DNA of 64,000 nt from Bacteroidota bacterium (GCA_016787485.1 JAEUUL010000009.1:91916-155915); one strand, 5' to 3'; counted from the stretch's first letter, positions 8,525 to 18,433 are shown. Numbers and translations are program-made. The notes: generated from the letters alone by a model not told the origin.

Positions 8525-11326
8525 ATGGCTGAATACCGTTTAGCGAAAGTTGCAAGTGAATTAAACCGGAGTACCCAGGCGCTGGCCGAGCACCTGAATG
8601 GAAAAGGGTTTGCCGTGGAGGCAAAGCCTACCACAAAAATCTCTCAGGAGATGTATGATGTGCTTGTGCAGGATTTCATGGCTGATAAAGCTGCCAAAGA
8701 AGAGGCAAACAAGCTCAAATCCGGGCGCGACCCCAAGGCTATTGCCGGACCACCGCCAAAAACAGTAGCGAAAGCACCTGCCAAAGAACCGGAAATTGTG
8801 GTACCTGAACCTCAGGCTACCCCTCCGGCACCCACAGAGCCACCAGCACCCGAAACGGTTTTGCCTCCGCCACCCCCGCCGGTAGCAGAAGAGAAACAGG
8901 AAAAGCCTCCTGCAGTGCCCGCAACTGAAGAAGTTCCGGTGAAAAAAGAAACCCGCAAGGAGGAACTTGCAGGACCCAAGATTCTGGGCAAAATAGAAAT
9001 ACCGGTAAAAGAGAAAAAAGGAAAGAAAAAGGACAAACCTGAAGAACCGGTAAAGATTGTAAAACAGGAGGATAAGAAAGAAAAAACCAAACCTGTAGCA
9101 CCGGAGCCCGTTGCAGAAGTGAAAAAACCGGAACCTGTGGCTCCGGCAGAGGAAACCGCTGAAGAGGAAGAAATAGAGAAAATCGATACCAAATTCGAGA
9201 AACTCAGTGGCCCCAAGGTACTTGGCAAAATAGAACTTCCCAAAGACAACCCTCAGGGGGTAAAAACCCTCGCTGATGCTGCCCGCGAAGATTTGCGCGA
9301 AAAACGCAAACGCAAGCGCAAAAAAGTGGGTGGGGAAAAAGTTGCCGTACAGGATAAAATCCGGGAAGAAGAACGCGTAAACCGTGATAAAAAACCCACT
9401 GAGAATAAGCCGGAAATTACCAAACAGGCGGTAAACGACAAGGTAAAAACCACCATGGGCCGCATGGGCTCAGCTGGTCAGAACCGCGGTCTGAAACAAA
9501 AAATAAAACGCCAGAACAAAGAGTACAGGCAAAACGAACGCAAAGAAGAGGAAGCAAAACGGCAAAAGGAAAGTAAAATCCTCAAGGTAACCGAATTCGT
9601 TACGGCGAATGAACTGGCTACCATGATGAACATACCGGTTACTGCCATTATTTCAGCCTGTTTCAAACTGGGATTGATGGTATCTATCAATCAGCGGTTG
9701 GATGCTGAAACCATTTCCATTGTAGCTGAAGATTTTGGATTCCAGTTCGAATTTGTAGACGCCGAAGCCCAGCTTGAAGCAGAAGACAACGAAGTGGATG
9801 AAGAGGGTGATCTGGTTCCCCGCCCGCCCATCGTTACCGTAATGGGTCACGTAGACCACGGTAAAACGAGCCTGCTCGACTATATACGCAAAGCCAATGT
9901 GATTGCCGGAGAAGCCGGAGGCATTACCCAGCATATCGGGGCTTATGAAGTAACCCTTGCAGATCAGCGTAAAATCACCTTCCTGGATACACCGGGTCAC
10001 GAAGCTTTCACCGCCATGCGTGCCAGGGGTGCCAAAGTAACAGATATTGCCATCATTGTTATCGCAGCAGACGACAGTGTGATGCCACAAACCCGCGAAG
10101 CCATTGCGCATGCGCAGGCCGCCGGCGTTCCTATGATTTTTGCCTTTAACAAGGTAGATAAAGAAGGTGCCAACCCGGACAAAATACGCGAACAGCTTGC
10201 CGCCATGAACGTGCTGGTGGAAGACTGGGGTGGTAAATTCCAGTGTCAGGAAATCAGTGCCAAAAAAGGACTGAACATAGACAAACTGCTGGACAAAGTA
10301 CTGCTGGAAGCCGAGATGATGGAGTTGAAAGCCAACCCCCATCGCCGGGCAAAGGGTACGGTCATTGAAGCCACCCTGGAAAAAGGCCGTGGTATTGTGT
10401 GCAGTATGCTGGTAGAAAATGGCACCCTGAATGTGGGTGACTTTATGGTAGCCGGCCCTTACTACGCCAAAGTGCGTGCATTGCTTAACGAACGCGGACA
10501 GAAAATTGACAACGCACCTCCGAGCACCCCGGTAAAAATGCTGGGCTTCAGCGACAACCCTACTGCAGGTGACACCTTTGTGGTAATGGCCGAAGAAAGT
10601 GAAGCCAAAGAACTGGCAAACCGCCGCCTTCAGCTTGTTCGCGAGCAGGGCATACGCACCAAACGCCATATTACACTGGATGAAATTGGCCGCCGTTTGG
10701 CCGTGGGCAACTTCAAAGAGCTGAAGCTGATTGTGAAAGGCGACGTGGATGGTTCTGTGGAAGCCCTTACAGATGCACTGATTAAACTGAGTACCGAAGA
10801 AGTGCTGGTAACTGTCATACACAGTGGTGTGGGACAAATTACAGAAAGCGATGTGCTTCTGGCCTCAGCATCGGATGCCATCATCGTTGGATTCCAGGTT
10901 CGTCCTTCATCCAAAGCCCGCCAACTGGCAGAGCAGGAAGAAATTGACATCCGTGCCTATTCCGTAATCTATCAGGCCATAGACGAGATAAAAGCTGCCA
11001 TGGAAGGTATGCTTAGTCCGGAAGTGGTAGAGAAAATTGTGGGCAATGTGGAAGTGCGGGATGTGTTCAAAATCAGCAAAGTGGGCACAATTGCCGGCTG
11101 CTATGTGACCGATGGCAAAATTGAACGCAAAAACAAACTCCGTGTAATTCGTGATGGCGTAGTGATCCACACAGGTGAGTTGTCCTCTCTGAAACGTTTT
11201 AAAGACGATGTGAAAGAAGTAACCAAAGGTTATGAGTGTGGTTTGCAGATCGATCGTTTCAACGATGTGGAAGTGGGTGATTATCTGGAAGTATATATTG
11301 AAGAGGAAGTGAAACGCAAACTCTGA
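8525..11326 (+). CDS. infB: Translation initiation factor IF-2
   Basis: A GTPase that delivers fMet-tRNA to the 30S subunit and promotes subunit joining. The protein has 933 residues: an IF2-N helical module at the start ([14 protein letters not shown]), a long Lys/Glu/Pro-rich disordered linker (about 60-340), a second IF2-N-like module, then the G domain from about residue 438. Motifs there are [12 protein letters not shown] (P-loop), DTPGHEAF (G3) and NKVDK (G4). The C-terminal barrel and IF2-C domains are complete. An in-frame ATG at 8483 lies within the promoter, so the ATG at 8525 is chosen. Confidence 0.96.
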   Translation: MAEYRLAKVASELNRSTQALAEHLNGKGFAVEAKPTTKISQEMYDVLVQDFMADKAAKEEANKLKSGRDPKAIAGPPPKTVAKAPAKEPEIVVPEPQATPPAPTEPPAPETVLPPPPPPVAEEKQEKPPAVPATEEVPVKKETRKEELAGPKILGKIEIPVKEKKGKKKDKPEEPVKIVKQEDKKEKTKPVAPEPVAEVKKPEPVAPAEETAEEEEIEKIDTKFEKLSGPKVLGKIELPKDNPQGVKTLADAAREDLREKRKRKRKKVGGEKVAVQDKIREEERVNRDKKPTENKPEITKQAVNDKVKTTMGRMGSAGQNRGLKQKIKRQNKEYRQNERKEEEAKRQKESKILKVTEFVTANELATMMNIPVTAIISACFKLGLMVSINQRLDAETISIVAEDFGFQFEFVDAEAQLEAEDNEVDEEGDLVPRPPIVTVMGHVDHGKTSLLDYIRKANVIAGEAGGITQHIGAYEVTLADQRKITFLDTPGHEAFTAMRARGAKVTDIAIIVIAADDSVMPQTREAIAHAQAAGVPMIFAFNKVDKEGANPDKIREQLAAMNVLVEDWGGKFQCQEISAKKGLNIDKLLDKVLLEAEMMELKANPHRRAKGTVIEATLEKGRGIVCSMLVENGTLNVGDFMVAGPYYAKVRALLNERGQKIDNAPPSTPVKMLGFSDNPTAGDTFVVMAEESEAKELANRRLQLVREQGIRTKRHITLDEIGRRLAVGNFKELKLIVKGDVDGSVEALTDALIKLSTEEVLVTVIHSGVGQITESDVLLASASDAIIVGFQVRPSSKARQLAEQEEIDIRAYSVIYQAIDEIKAAMEGMLSPEVVEKIVGNVEVRDVFKISKVGTIAGCYVTDGKIERKNKLRVIRDGVVIHTGELSSLKRFKDDVKEVTKGYECGLQIDRFNDVEVGDYLEVYIEEEVKRKL

Positions 11327-11339
11327 TCATTCTGGGGCC

Positions 11340-11879
11340 ATGTCACTGCGCAACTTTGCAGGTGCAATATTCACCGTTTGCCTTACCGGAATTTTGTTTC
11401 CGGCATGCAATTGTGAACAGCCCCCTTGTCCGGAGGAGTATGTAAAAGGCCTGTTCTGGAAGTATACGGACTCAGTGGCAACCAAGGCAAACCCTACCCT
11501 TACGTTTTATGCCGATGTGCAGTTTGGTGAAATCAACTCAACACCTAAGAAACGCAAACTCAACATCAAACCGTGTTATAAAACACTGCAGGTATGCAAC
11601 AGGGTCATCACCCGTATACCTGTAGACAGCATCTTCATCAGCAGTTCACAGTATTTTCCGGGCTTTCCGGCCGGCAGTTTGCTAAACAATGCACCTTTTG
11701 TATATGTAAATCTGGCCGGGTCGAACGAAGACCATGGGCTGGTTGGAATTCAGGCAAACTTTAACCTGGGCGGCTTCAACCTGCAACACCTGCCCGACAG
11801 TACAGACCTCACCTTCCGGTTCAGGATAAGTACCGGCGAACTGCTTACCTACCGAAAACGAATGTACATTCACAAATAA
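11340..11879 (+). CDS. Hypothetical lipoprotein
   Basis: A 179-residue protein with a signal peptide ending in a lipobox-like FPAC (Cys23), followed by a Cys-containing region (CNCEQPPC). The remainder is beta-rich with no family I recognise. It starts 13 bp after infB and may ride on that transcript. It ends in front of a bidirectional terminator. Confidence 0.65.
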   Translation: MSLRNFAGAIFTVCLTGILFPACNCEQPPCPEEYVKGLFWKYTDSVATKANPTLTFYADVQFGEINSTPKKRKLNIKPCYKTLQVCNRVITRIPVDSIFISSSQYFPGFPAGSLLNNAPFVYVNLAGSNEDHGLVGIQANFNLGGFNLQHLPDSTDLTFRFRISTGELLTYRKRMYIHK

Positions 11880-11884
11880 ACAGA

Positions 11885-11919
11885 AAGGGCCGCAAGGATT
11901 TCCCTGCAGCCCTTCTTTG
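11885..11919. terminator. Bidirectional intrinsic terminator
   Basis: AAGGGC (11885-11890) pairs with GCCCTT (11909-11914), extended by inner pairs with two mismatches around a 4-nt loop. It lies between the convergent lipoprotein and LamG genes. Flanking T-richness is modest on both strands. Confidence 0.6.
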
Positions 11920-11936
11920 CTGAAAATACCGTTACC

Positions 11937-12932
11937 TCAATCCTTCAGTATTTTACCGGCAGCAATGCCTTTGACAGTTTGAACTTCTACCATATACAAT
12001 CCGGCTGCCCATCCCTGAACATCCATTATATACTGTGAACCGGAAAGATGATTCAATTGATGCACAACTGTTCCTGCACTGTTTCTCACAGTGAGAGACA
12101 ATATTTCTGCATCCGCTTCCACTTTGCATACAGCATTGGCCGGGTTGGGATATAGTTTTACTGAAGACCTGCTTATCTCTCCCACGGACGCGGTATTACT
12201 TTTATGAACGTACAGTTGCTTGATTTCTGCTATTGAAAGTGCTCTTCTATAAATAGCCACATCATCAATAAAGCCTTTGAATCCGTATCCGTTTGCATGA
12301 TGACCAATGTGGATTTCAGCGTTCATGCCCGAATAATCTATCAGACCTGATACCGCTGAGGAATTCATTAACTGCGAATCCAGATACAGTTTCAGATCTG
12401 TGCCATCATACGTCATCACTACATGGTGCCATTGGCCGGCAAATTGCGAACTTACAGAGGTGCTGGTGTATTTTGTAGATGAGAAACTTTTGGTGCCTAT
12501 ACCTGCATTGAGGGTCATGCCACCACTCAGGCCCAGACCTATGGTAAAAGCATTTTTTGTATTGGAACCATTGTTTAAAGTAACCACACCGGGATAGCTA
12601 TTGTCCTGAGTCACTTCAGCGAATCCCCAGAGAGCAATGGTGATGGCAGAGTCTGTGCGTAATCCGGTGAATGAATCCTTGTAGTTCAGCCGCAAACCGG
12701 AATTGTTGTTTGCATACAGCGCCGATTTGCTTCTGCCATTGTGGTCTGTTGCCCATCTGCCCAAATGGGTTGCGGGTTGCTGTCCGGACGGCAAAGCCCG
12801 TACAACCGGATTCTTACTTTCCATACTGCTGTCATCGAAAGAAAAATAGGCCAGCAGACCTTGTTGCGGAATTTGGGCAAATGCGCATACACCAGCAGAT
12901 GCAAACACAATAAAGAGAAGGTGTTTTTTCAT
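11937..12932 (-). CDS. Secreted LamG-domain protein with T9SS sorting domain
   Basis: A 331-residue exported protein. Its signal peptide ends in CAFAQ. A LamG/concanavalin-like jellyroll spans about residues 25-240, with the typical GQWHHVVMTYDGTDLKLYLD strand pair and GFIDDVAIYRRALSIAEI near its end. A type A T9SS C-terminal sorting domain begins at VKLYPNPAN (about 257) and ends in GKILKD. It is probably secreted across the outer membrane by the Por system and anchored or released. The ligand is likely a sugar or protein but is unknown. Confidence 0.88.
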   Translation of the reverse strand: MKKHLLFIVFASAGVCAFAQIPQQGLLAYFSFDDSSMESKNPVVRALPSGQQPATHLGRWATDHNGRSKSALYANNNSGLRLNYKDSFTGLRTDSAITIALWGFAEVTQDNSYPGVVTLNNGSNTKNAFTIGLGLSGGMTLNAGIGTKSFSSTKYTSTSVSSQFAGQWHHVVMTYDGTDLKLYLDSQLMNSSAVSGLIDYSGMNAEIHIGHHANGYGFKGFIDDVAIYRRALSIAEIKQLYVHKSNTASVGEISRSSVKLYPNPANAVCKVEADAEILSLTVRNSAGTVVHQLNHLSGSQYIMDVQGWAAGLYMVEVQTVKGIAAGKILKD

Positions 12933-13184
12933 AGTTTTTCAGTTAAGTAATTTCAAAATTGAGCTCATTCCAAAAAATACACTTGGCTTACTCCACGGCT
13001 GAAGCATATCAGTTCATGAAATGCTGCATTCAATGCTTAAACAGAATTTTCACAGAAAACGAGGAGATGACATTTTTCTGACAATATCAGCCACTTTAAC
13101 CCGTTTTAGAGGCAGTTATGAAGTTCTAACCCTATTTGTCAGTAAGGATTACTTATTTATTTTATTCGGTTTTGCACCCATTAT

Positions 13185-13226
13185 AAAAAAGCAGCAGCCA
13201 GCCCAACAAGCTGGCTGTTTGTTTAT
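13185..13226. terminator. Orphan intrinsic terminator hairpin
   Basis: A perfect 8-bp stem CAGCCAGC (13195-13202) pairs with GCTGGCTG (13210-13217) around a 7-nt loop. TTTGTTTATT follows on the plus strand, and a six-T run follows on the minus strand. No gene ends here on either strand. It may be the end of a short RNA or a leader attenuator for the downstream barrel gene. Confidence 0.55.
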
Positions 13227-13320
13227 TAATCCGGATTCAGTTTGGTCGATTATTTTCAGGGTATAATCCGCAGAGCTGTGCCGCTTATCGAAAGCAGCAA
13301 AATGGGAAAAACAGGAACTG

Positions 13321-13328
13321 TAGGTTTG
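13321..13328 (+). promoter_or_regulatory. -7 element immediately before the TonB-type barrel gene
   Basis: TAGGTTTG matches TAnnTTTG. The ATG follows after 5 bases, so the transcript would be essentially leaderless. I see no TTTG/TTG at the -33 distance, so the promoter is tentative. Confidence 0.4.
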
Positions 13329-13333
13329 CCGGT

Positions 13334-15769
13334 ATGCTGAAAAAACTACCCGCCTTATTCCTGCTTCTGGGAATCACCTCAACGACCAACCTGCTGCTGA
13401 GTCAAAAGCAAACCCTGCGCATTGTATGCCTGGCAGAAAACAACACAATTCCCGGAAAAACCCTGCATATTCAACCCCTTTGTGCCGGCATGCCCGCCTT
13501 TACGATACCATTCACGGATACTGCCGTTTCATTTCAAACAGCATCCTGCTCCGGCTATTCTATCCAGATTACTGCCGCCGGGTTTGATACTTTCCGTACT
13601 ACGGCAGATTCTGCATTGTTCATTTCAAATTCACTCCGTGCCATGTTGCGTCCTGCAGCGCAGACCATTGCAGAAACCGAAATCATCCGATACAATGAAG
13701 CCGTAAAAATCAGTGGGGATAAAACCATTATTGACGCGACCAAACTCAATCCCGGCGCTGTGGCCACCTTGCTTGACCTGCTTATAAAATGCCCGGGTGT
13801 GATGATTGATGAATCCAACAACGTAATCCGGCTGAAAGGGAAAACAGGAACGTATATCATGGTGGAAGGCCGGCTGCAACCCATGCAGGGGGAAACCCTG
13901 TTTAACTGGCTGAGGAATACCCCTGCACAACTGGTAGAAAAAATAGAACTTATTTCAAATCCATCTGCACGGTACGACGCATCCGGACAAGCAGGACTCA
14001 TCAATTTCCGGTTTAAACAAAACAAACAAAAGGGACAGAATGTCACACTCAGCAGCGGACTCGGCCAGGGCCGGTATGGCAAGCTCACAGAAGGCATTCA
14101 GTATAATTACCGAAAAAACAAATGGGCATTTACAGGCATTTATAATTATGCATTGCGTAAAGGTTTCAATCAACTATCTCTCACCAGGAAATTTTATAAC
14201 TATGACAGCCTCACAGGTGGATACGCACAAAGCAACTATTTGAGAATTCCGGTACAGGGCCATGCATTCCGCGCCAGTGCAGACAAATACATGAACACCA
14301 ACACCACTTTCGGTTTCAGTCTTACAGGAAATGCCACCCGATTAAAACCCAACGGAAAAAATTATTGCAACATACTTGATTCGCAATTAAATATAGAATC
14401 CTATTTCAGTACCATCAATCTATCCAGAGAAAAATGGCAAAACGGAACAGCCAACATATACCTGCGAAAAATAAGTGATACTCTTGGCAGCAGTTGGTCT
14501 TCCGATGCTGATGCCGCGGTTTATCACAGTGAAAACAAACAATTGTTTACCACAGAATATTTCGACAAGCAGTATATCAAAAACAAACCGGATTATTTGT
14601 TGGCAGGCAATTTTAAGGGACTGTTACAAATCCTTGCATTCAAGGCAGATCGTATAAAGAAATACAACAATGAAGCGGTTTTTGAAACCGGCATAAAAGC
14701 CAGCCATGTGGTTGCAGACAACGATGTGCAATTTGGCGATGCAAGTACGGGCATTTATATACCGGACAGCAGCCGCAGCAACCATTTCATTTATGAAGAA
14801 AATATTGGAGCCGCCTATGTACAATATGCCGGCAAACTCAGCAAATACCAATATCAACTGGGTTGCAGAGGAGAGCAAACCCTTGCCCGTGGAAACCAGA
14901 AAACAACCGGACAAACGTTCAGGCGCAGTTATGGCCAATTGTTTCCCACGTTTGCGCTGAGCACCATGCAGAAAAACGGAACCAACCGAAGCCTGAGTAT
15001 AAGCCGCAGAATAGAAAGACCGGATTACAGTCAGTTGAACCCATTTACCTTCTATCTGGATCCCAGCTTTTATAGGGTGGGCAATCCCACCCTGTCGCCG
15101 CAATTAACCTGGAGCATGGAACTGCAACAAATTTCAGCGCGGGGCAGATCTCTCACGTTCACAGTCAATCATGCCAACCGGTTAATAACCGAGGTACTGA
15201 TTCCCAGTGAACAGGACGTGCGTGTAACCATACAGACCAACAAAAACCTGAATTCTTTTTACAGTGTGTTCGGCACAATTGCGACACCACTGAATATCAG
15301 AAAATTCAGCAGCGGATACTGGACCGTAACCGGAGGGTATCAGCAATTCACCGGCAATCTGGGCAATACGCCCCTGTCGGGCGGCAGCATAGTGATTACG
15401 GCCAGCGGAAATCAGAGTTTTATGCTGAACAAAAAATGGACAGCAGATATCAATGGCAGTTTTCAAAGCGGGCAAATGTATGCCTACATGCATATACGGG
15501 CGTTGGGCCAGGTGGGTGTGGGCATACAGCGCAGCCTGTTCAACCGGCAGGGCACCATTAAACTCACAGCAAACGATCTGTTTTTTACCGGCAATCCGGT
15601 GGGCGAAAGCCGGTTCAGCAACTACAACGAAAAGTTCATTGTGCACCGTGAAACCCGCGTGGCCATGCTCAGTTTCAGCTACCGCATAGGGCCGAATCAA
15701 TCGGCCGTACAGCGCAGACAAGGCGGCGCTGAGGAAGAAAAACAAAGGGCGCAGAACAAGATGGGGTGA
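13334..15769 (+). CDS. TonB-dependent receptor-like outer-membrane beta-barrel protein
   Basis: An 811-residue outer-membrane protein of the OMP_b-brl/TonB-dependent class. A signal peptide (about 1-23) is followed by a short carboxypeptidase-regulatory-like domain (about 28-115). A plug domain with LLDLLIKCPGVMID and a YIMVEGR block leads to VEKIELISNPSARYDASGQAG, the typical plug end. The rest is a 22-strand-type barrel with alternating aromatic strands. Many relatives lack a known ligand. The final 20 or so residues are charged and Gln-rich rather than a clear terminal aromatic strand. Confidence 0.85.
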   Translation: MLKKLPALFLLLGITSTTNLLLSQKQTLRIVCLAENNTIPGKTLHIQPLCAGMPAFTIPFTDTAVSFQTASCSGYSIQITAAGFDTFRTTADSALFISNSLRAMLRPAAQTIAETEIIRYNEAVKISGDKTIIDATKLNPGAVATLLDLLIKCPGVMIDESNNVIRLKGKTGTYIMVEGRLQPMQGETLFNWLRNTPAQLVEKIELISNPSARYDASGQAGLINFRFKQNKQKGQNVTLSSGLGQGRYGKLTEGIQYNYRKNKWAFTGIYNYALRKGFNQLSLTRKFYNYDSLTGGYAQSNYLRIPVQGHAFRASADKYMNTNTTFGFSLTGNATRLKPNGKNYCNILDSQLNIESYFSTINLSREKWQNGTANIYLRKISDTLGSSWSSDADAAVYHSENKQLFTTEYFDKQYIKNKPDYLLAGNFKGLLQILAFKADRIKKYNNEAVFETGIKASHVVADNDVQFGDASTGIYIPDSSRSNHFIYEENIGAAYVQYAGKLSKYQYQLGCRGEQTLARGNQKTTGQTFRRSYGQLFPTFALSTMQKNGTNRSLSISRRIERPDYSQLNPFTFYLDPSFYRVGNPTLSPQLTWSMELQQISARGRSLTFTVNHANRLITEVLIPSEQDVRVTIQTNKNLNSFYSVFGTIATPLNIRKFSSGYWTVTGGYQQFTGNLGNTPLSGGSIVITASGNQSFMLNKKWTADINGSFQSGQMYAYMHIRALGQVGVGIQRSLFNRQGTIKLTANDLFFTGNPVGESRFSNYNEKFIVHRETRVAMLSFSYRIGPNQSAVQRRQGGAEEEKQRAQNKMG

Positions 15770-16039
15770 TAGTGAGTTGTTTGCAGATGACTGGTTACTA
15801 GCTGGTTTAAGAACGAAAGCTCCAGAAGGTGACCTCTGAAATCACACGCAATTACCCACCATATGGCTGCAGCATTCGGGAATTGGAGACAAAACCAGTA
15901 GTCTCTAAAATCTATCTGCCCATTTCATGTCCGTTTGTTATGCTTAGTTTCAAGAAATACAGACGAATTCAGTATTTTTGACTAAATTTCGATACGAACC
16001 GTTAGTATTCTACGTTAATATTGTAGCTGTTTAGACACT
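15770..16039 (+). promoter_or_regulatory. Intergenic region with candidate hicBA promoter
   Basis: No gene is seen. TATTTTTG at 15973-15980 fits TAnnTTTG on the plus strand, with a TTTC 21 bp upstream as a weak -33. The predicted leader is about 50 nt. AT-rich sequence between 15985 and 16030 would be a natural site for HicB autoregulation, but no clear palindrome was found. Confidence 0.4.
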
Positions 16040-16423
16040 ATGGCCAAGAATCTCAATTTGGATGGTACCTTTAAAGATGGCAAAAACACCATCCAATTAA
16101 AAATACCTGTTTGGTTATTCGAAGATGATGGAACTTGGGTAGCATATTGCCCTTTATTAGATTTAAGTGGTTACGCCAATGATGAACTGGCCGCAATGGA
16201 ATCCTTCAAAGTTGTTTTGGGTGAATTTCTATCCTATACAGTACATAAGAAAACCCTGGAAAAAGTATTAAATGATTTAGGTTGGACAAAACTTAAAAAG
16301 TCAAAAATTATTGCTCCGTCAATTTATGATATACTTTCAAAGAATGAGAATGCCCGTGAAATAGCGGAAAACTATCCATTTACTCAATCTTTTGAAGATA
16401 TTAGAATTCCAGAATTCGCATAA
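16040..16423 (+). CDS. hicB: HicB family antitoxin
   Basis: A 127-residue antitoxin of a type II HicAB module. The N-terminal half carries the partial-RNase-H-like HicB fold, with IPVWLFEDDGTWVAYCPLLDLSGYA. The C-terminal part (about 85-127) would be the DNA-binding or HicA-contacting tail. It overlaps hicA by one base (TAATG), so antitoxin and toxin are translationally coupled with the antitoxin first. The gene is AT-rich compared with the chromosome around it, consistent with horizontal gain. Confidence 0.82.
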   Translation: MAKNLNLDGTFKDGKNTIQLKIPVWLFEDDGTWVAYCPLLDLSGYANDELAAMESFKVVLGEFLSYTVHKKTLEKVLNDLGWTKLKKSKIIAPSIYDILSKNENAREIAENYPFTQSFEDIRIPEFA

Positions 16424-16641
16424 TGGTTAAACGAATTTCTAATATATCCTTAGCAGATATTCGAAATTTGTTAAAAAAGCACAATTGTAAATTGATTAGA
16501 ACAAGAGGCGGCCATGAAACTTGGACCAGGGCAGATTTATTGCGGCCAATCATCATTCAGACACATGTTGATCCAGTACCAAAGCATATAGTAAAACAAA
16601 TTCTCAGGCATTTGAGTTTAGATATAAGTGCACTGGGATAA
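16423..16641 (+). CDS. hicA: HicA family mRNA interferase toxin
   Basis: A 72-residue dsRBD-fold toxin that cleaves mRNA when not bound by HicB. The catalytic histidine lies in TRGGHETW (H31). The C-terminal IQTHVDPVPKHIVKQILRHL segment matches HicA's conserved helix. Length is typical. It is downstream of hicB with a 1-base overlap. Confidence 0.9.
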   Translation: MVKRISNISLADIRNLLKKHNCKLIRTRGGHETWTRADLLRPIIIQTHVDPVPKHIVKQILRHLSLDISALG

Positions 16642-16648
16642 GCATCTC

Positions 16649-17701
16649 TCAATAGTAGTTCACAGTAGCCTGGAGCTGAGCTGTAAACTTGTACAAATCG
16701 TCTAATGAAGTCAATTCTGATCTAATTTCCTTCTTTTCCTTATCAAACGTACCAATAAACTTTCTGTTTCCATCGAGATATACTCTGCAAATAGGCTTCC
16801 TATTATTATCATCAAAGAACACTGCAAAATATGACTGTGCATCTCTCCAGGTTATTCTACTACTGTCAACTACTGCTCTCATAATTGCTTTGATGATATA
16901 GAATGCCTCCATTTCCTCAACAGTTGTATCGACTTTGCCTTTACTTTCAGATGATACTATTGGTGTATTCTCCTTCTGCTCCTGTTCTTGTTCCCTATTC
17001 AATGCTGCTTTCAATCTATCACTTACGGAGTCAGTGATTATTTGTTGAGCTGTTCTTTGTACTAACGGACGAAATTGCTCCATCAATTTGGACGTAAGCC
17101 TGCCATTATAAATTTGCTTTGTAAAGTATTGAACTAATTCATCTGATGGATTAGACAGTTCACCTGCAATGACCGTGCGTAACTGGTTCATATACTTCAT
17201 TTCATTAGCACTATTCAATATTCCATCTAAATTGAAATGAGCCTTATGAAACTCCTTTAGTTTTTCAATCTGAATATCCTTAATTGTATCTATAGTAAAT
17301 TCAAAAAATGGCTTCTCGTCCATTTTATTGACTTGCTCCAAGTCAGTATAGAATCTGTATTGAATTCCATTCGTCAAAATTCCAAATTTCGCCTTAGATA
17401 CGTGAAAATATCTTAAAAGTTGGCCATCGTGTAAATCCAAATTCTTACTCCAGTGTTTACACTCAACCAATATTATTGGTTGTCCATCTTTAAAAATAGC
17501 ATAATCTATCTTTTCACCTTTTTTCGTTCCAATGTCTGTAATATACTCAGGGACAACTTCAAGAGGATTGAACACGTCATAACCCAATGACTGAAGAAAC
17601 GGCATAATAAACGCATTTTTTGTAGCCTCTTCGGTCAATATACTATCTTTTAATTTGTGCACTCTATCACCAAGAGTACGAACAACATCTTTGAATTCCA
17701 T
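16649..17701 (-). CDS. Predicted restriction endonuclease, HsdR-N type (COG4748-like)
   Basis: A 350-residue solitary nuclease-like protein. The N-terminal half matches the type I restriction HsdR N-terminal domain: E25 in LTEEATKN, then KIDYAIFKDGQPIILVECKHW, which supplies the PD-(D/E)xK residues D, E and K. The C-terminal third is a small domain with SYFAVFFDDNNRKPICRVYL, seen in predicted type IV enzymes. No methylase or specificity subunit is adjacent. It converges on hicA with 7 bp between them. The gene is AT-rich and probably acquired. A role in phage or plasmid defence is inference from family and neighbours. Confidence 0.8.
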   Translation of the reverse strand: MEFKDVVRTLGDRVHKLKDSILTEEATKNAFIMPFLQSLGYDVFNPLEVVPEYITDIGTKKGEKIDYAIFKDGQPIILVECKHWSKNLDLHDGQLLRYFHVSKAKFGILTNGIQYRFYTDLEQVNKMDEKPFFEFTIDTIKDIQIEKLKEFHKAHFNLDGILNSANEMKYMNQLRTVIAGELSNPSDELVQYFTKQIYNGRLTSKLMEQFRPLVQRTAQQIITDSVSDRLKAALNREQEQEQKENTPIVSSESKGKVDTTVEEMEAFYIIKAIMRAVVDSSRITWRDAQSYFAVFFDDNNRKPICRVYLDGNRKFIGTFDKEKKEIRSELTSLDDLYKFTAQLQATVNYY

Positions 17702-18055
17702 TTCAATACAATTTTAGCAAATGTATTAAAAACAAAACAAAAAGGCCAAATATTGGATTTTTATAAAAGAGAAACAACGTCAAAACCTATGACTGGATTC
17801 TTGCTCAAATAGCAAATGCATCAACCCTAACCAATTAAGTTGAAAGCAACCTTCTTAGGCTGATAATCGGGGATCCGGCCTCAGGGAATAAAGGCTGATA
17901 AGAGCAGCAAGCCGGCGCGAAATTTCAAGGAAGCTCCGAGGAATCGAGGAGATCACCGCAGAAATTCGACGGGTTGCAATCGTTCAGACTTTAGAACCTG
18001 AAGCCTTGACCTTTTGCTCCACTTTTGGGTCAAGCCAAAAGTGGAAAAAGCAAAA
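17702..18055. repeat. Non-coding stretch with a dispersed-repeat-like element
   Basis: No gene is supported. From about 17870 the sequence becomes GC-richer, and it ends in a perfect 10-bp inverted repeat CCACTTTTGG (18019-18028)/CCAAAAGTGG (18035-18044). Its ttttgggtcaagccaaaa core resembles short interspersed repeats I remember from several Bacteroidota genomes. Only one copy is in this window, so repeat status is inference. Confidence 0.4.
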
Positions 18056-18080
18056 AAAGCCCTGAAATGAGGGCTTTTTT
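18056..18080 (-). terminator. Displaced original ssrA terminator
   Basis: AAAGCCCT (18056-18063) pairs with AGGGCTTT (18070-18077), and both strands have T-runs. On the minus strand it directly follows the 15-bp copy of the ssrA 3' end. It is therefore best read as the chromosomal ssrA terminator pushed away by the inserted element. Confidence 0.65.
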
Positions 18081-18095
18081 GTGGAGCTGGGGGGA
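18081..18095. repeat. Attachment-site direct repeat (distal end)
   Basis: GTGGAGCTGGGGGGA, identical to the complement of the ssrA acceptor and T-arm sequence. On the minus strand it is followed by CA then A-rich sequence and a terminator. This is the remnant of the pre-insertion ssrA end. Confidence 0.8.
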
Positions 18096-18126
18096 CTAAA
18101 TATTTCTTTTTCGGGGTTATCTCAAC

Positions 18127-18232
18127 TTAACTAAACCTAACAGGCTCAATGGTACTATACTTTTGACAGCCATATTTATCATTCGGATATGTACAGATTA
18201 ATTAACTAAACCTGTACCCCTAACAGTACCCC
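18127..18232. repeat. Candidate integrase arm sites at the distal end
   Basis: TTAACTAAACCT occurs twice (18127-18138 and 18202-18213). A bipartite repeat CTGTACCCC...AGTACCCC spans 18212-18232 and matches, in the same orientation, the one at 23656-23676. Such short repeats flanking an integrase-bearing element are typical arm-type recombinase sites. The rest of 18096-18433 shows no supported gene. Confidence 0.45.
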
Positions 18233-18433
18233 CTTCAAAACAATTTTTCCCCGGGTGTGTGCGCGCCAGTCCGGCGGTTTAAAGAACCCTGCAGACGGCA
18301 AAACACATCCCCTACCCGGGTCAAATGAAGGGGATAGCAACTTTTTGCTGGAATATTACACGAAACACAGCCAAACGGTGAATTCCGGTCGCTGCAGCTG
18401 TATGGCCAGGCCTATGGGGGTTAAAAGGTTCCC

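Larger units (their letters stand above)
12933..13333. other. Intergenic region without a supported gene
   Basis: About 400 bp between divergent genes. An 81-codon frame (13021-13266) lacks a recognisable product and runs through a terminator-like hairpin, so it is not called. The region otherwise holds the hairpin at 13195-13217 and a -7 element just before the TonB-type gene. Confidence 0.6.

Noticed and set aside
9653..10837. A 394-codon minus-strand frame opposite infB
   Set aside because: It lies wholly within the conserved G domain of IF-2 and has the His/Phe-rich look of an antisense shadow.
13021..13266. An 81-codon plus-strand frame in the gap before the TonB-type gene
   Set aside because: It runs through a terminator hairpin, has no family resemblance and no promoter at a suitable distance.
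15973..17701. hicBA and the orphan nuclease as cargo of the ssrA element
   Set aside because: They lie outside the 15-bp attachment repeats, beyond the displaced ssrA terminator, so they are not part of this insertion.
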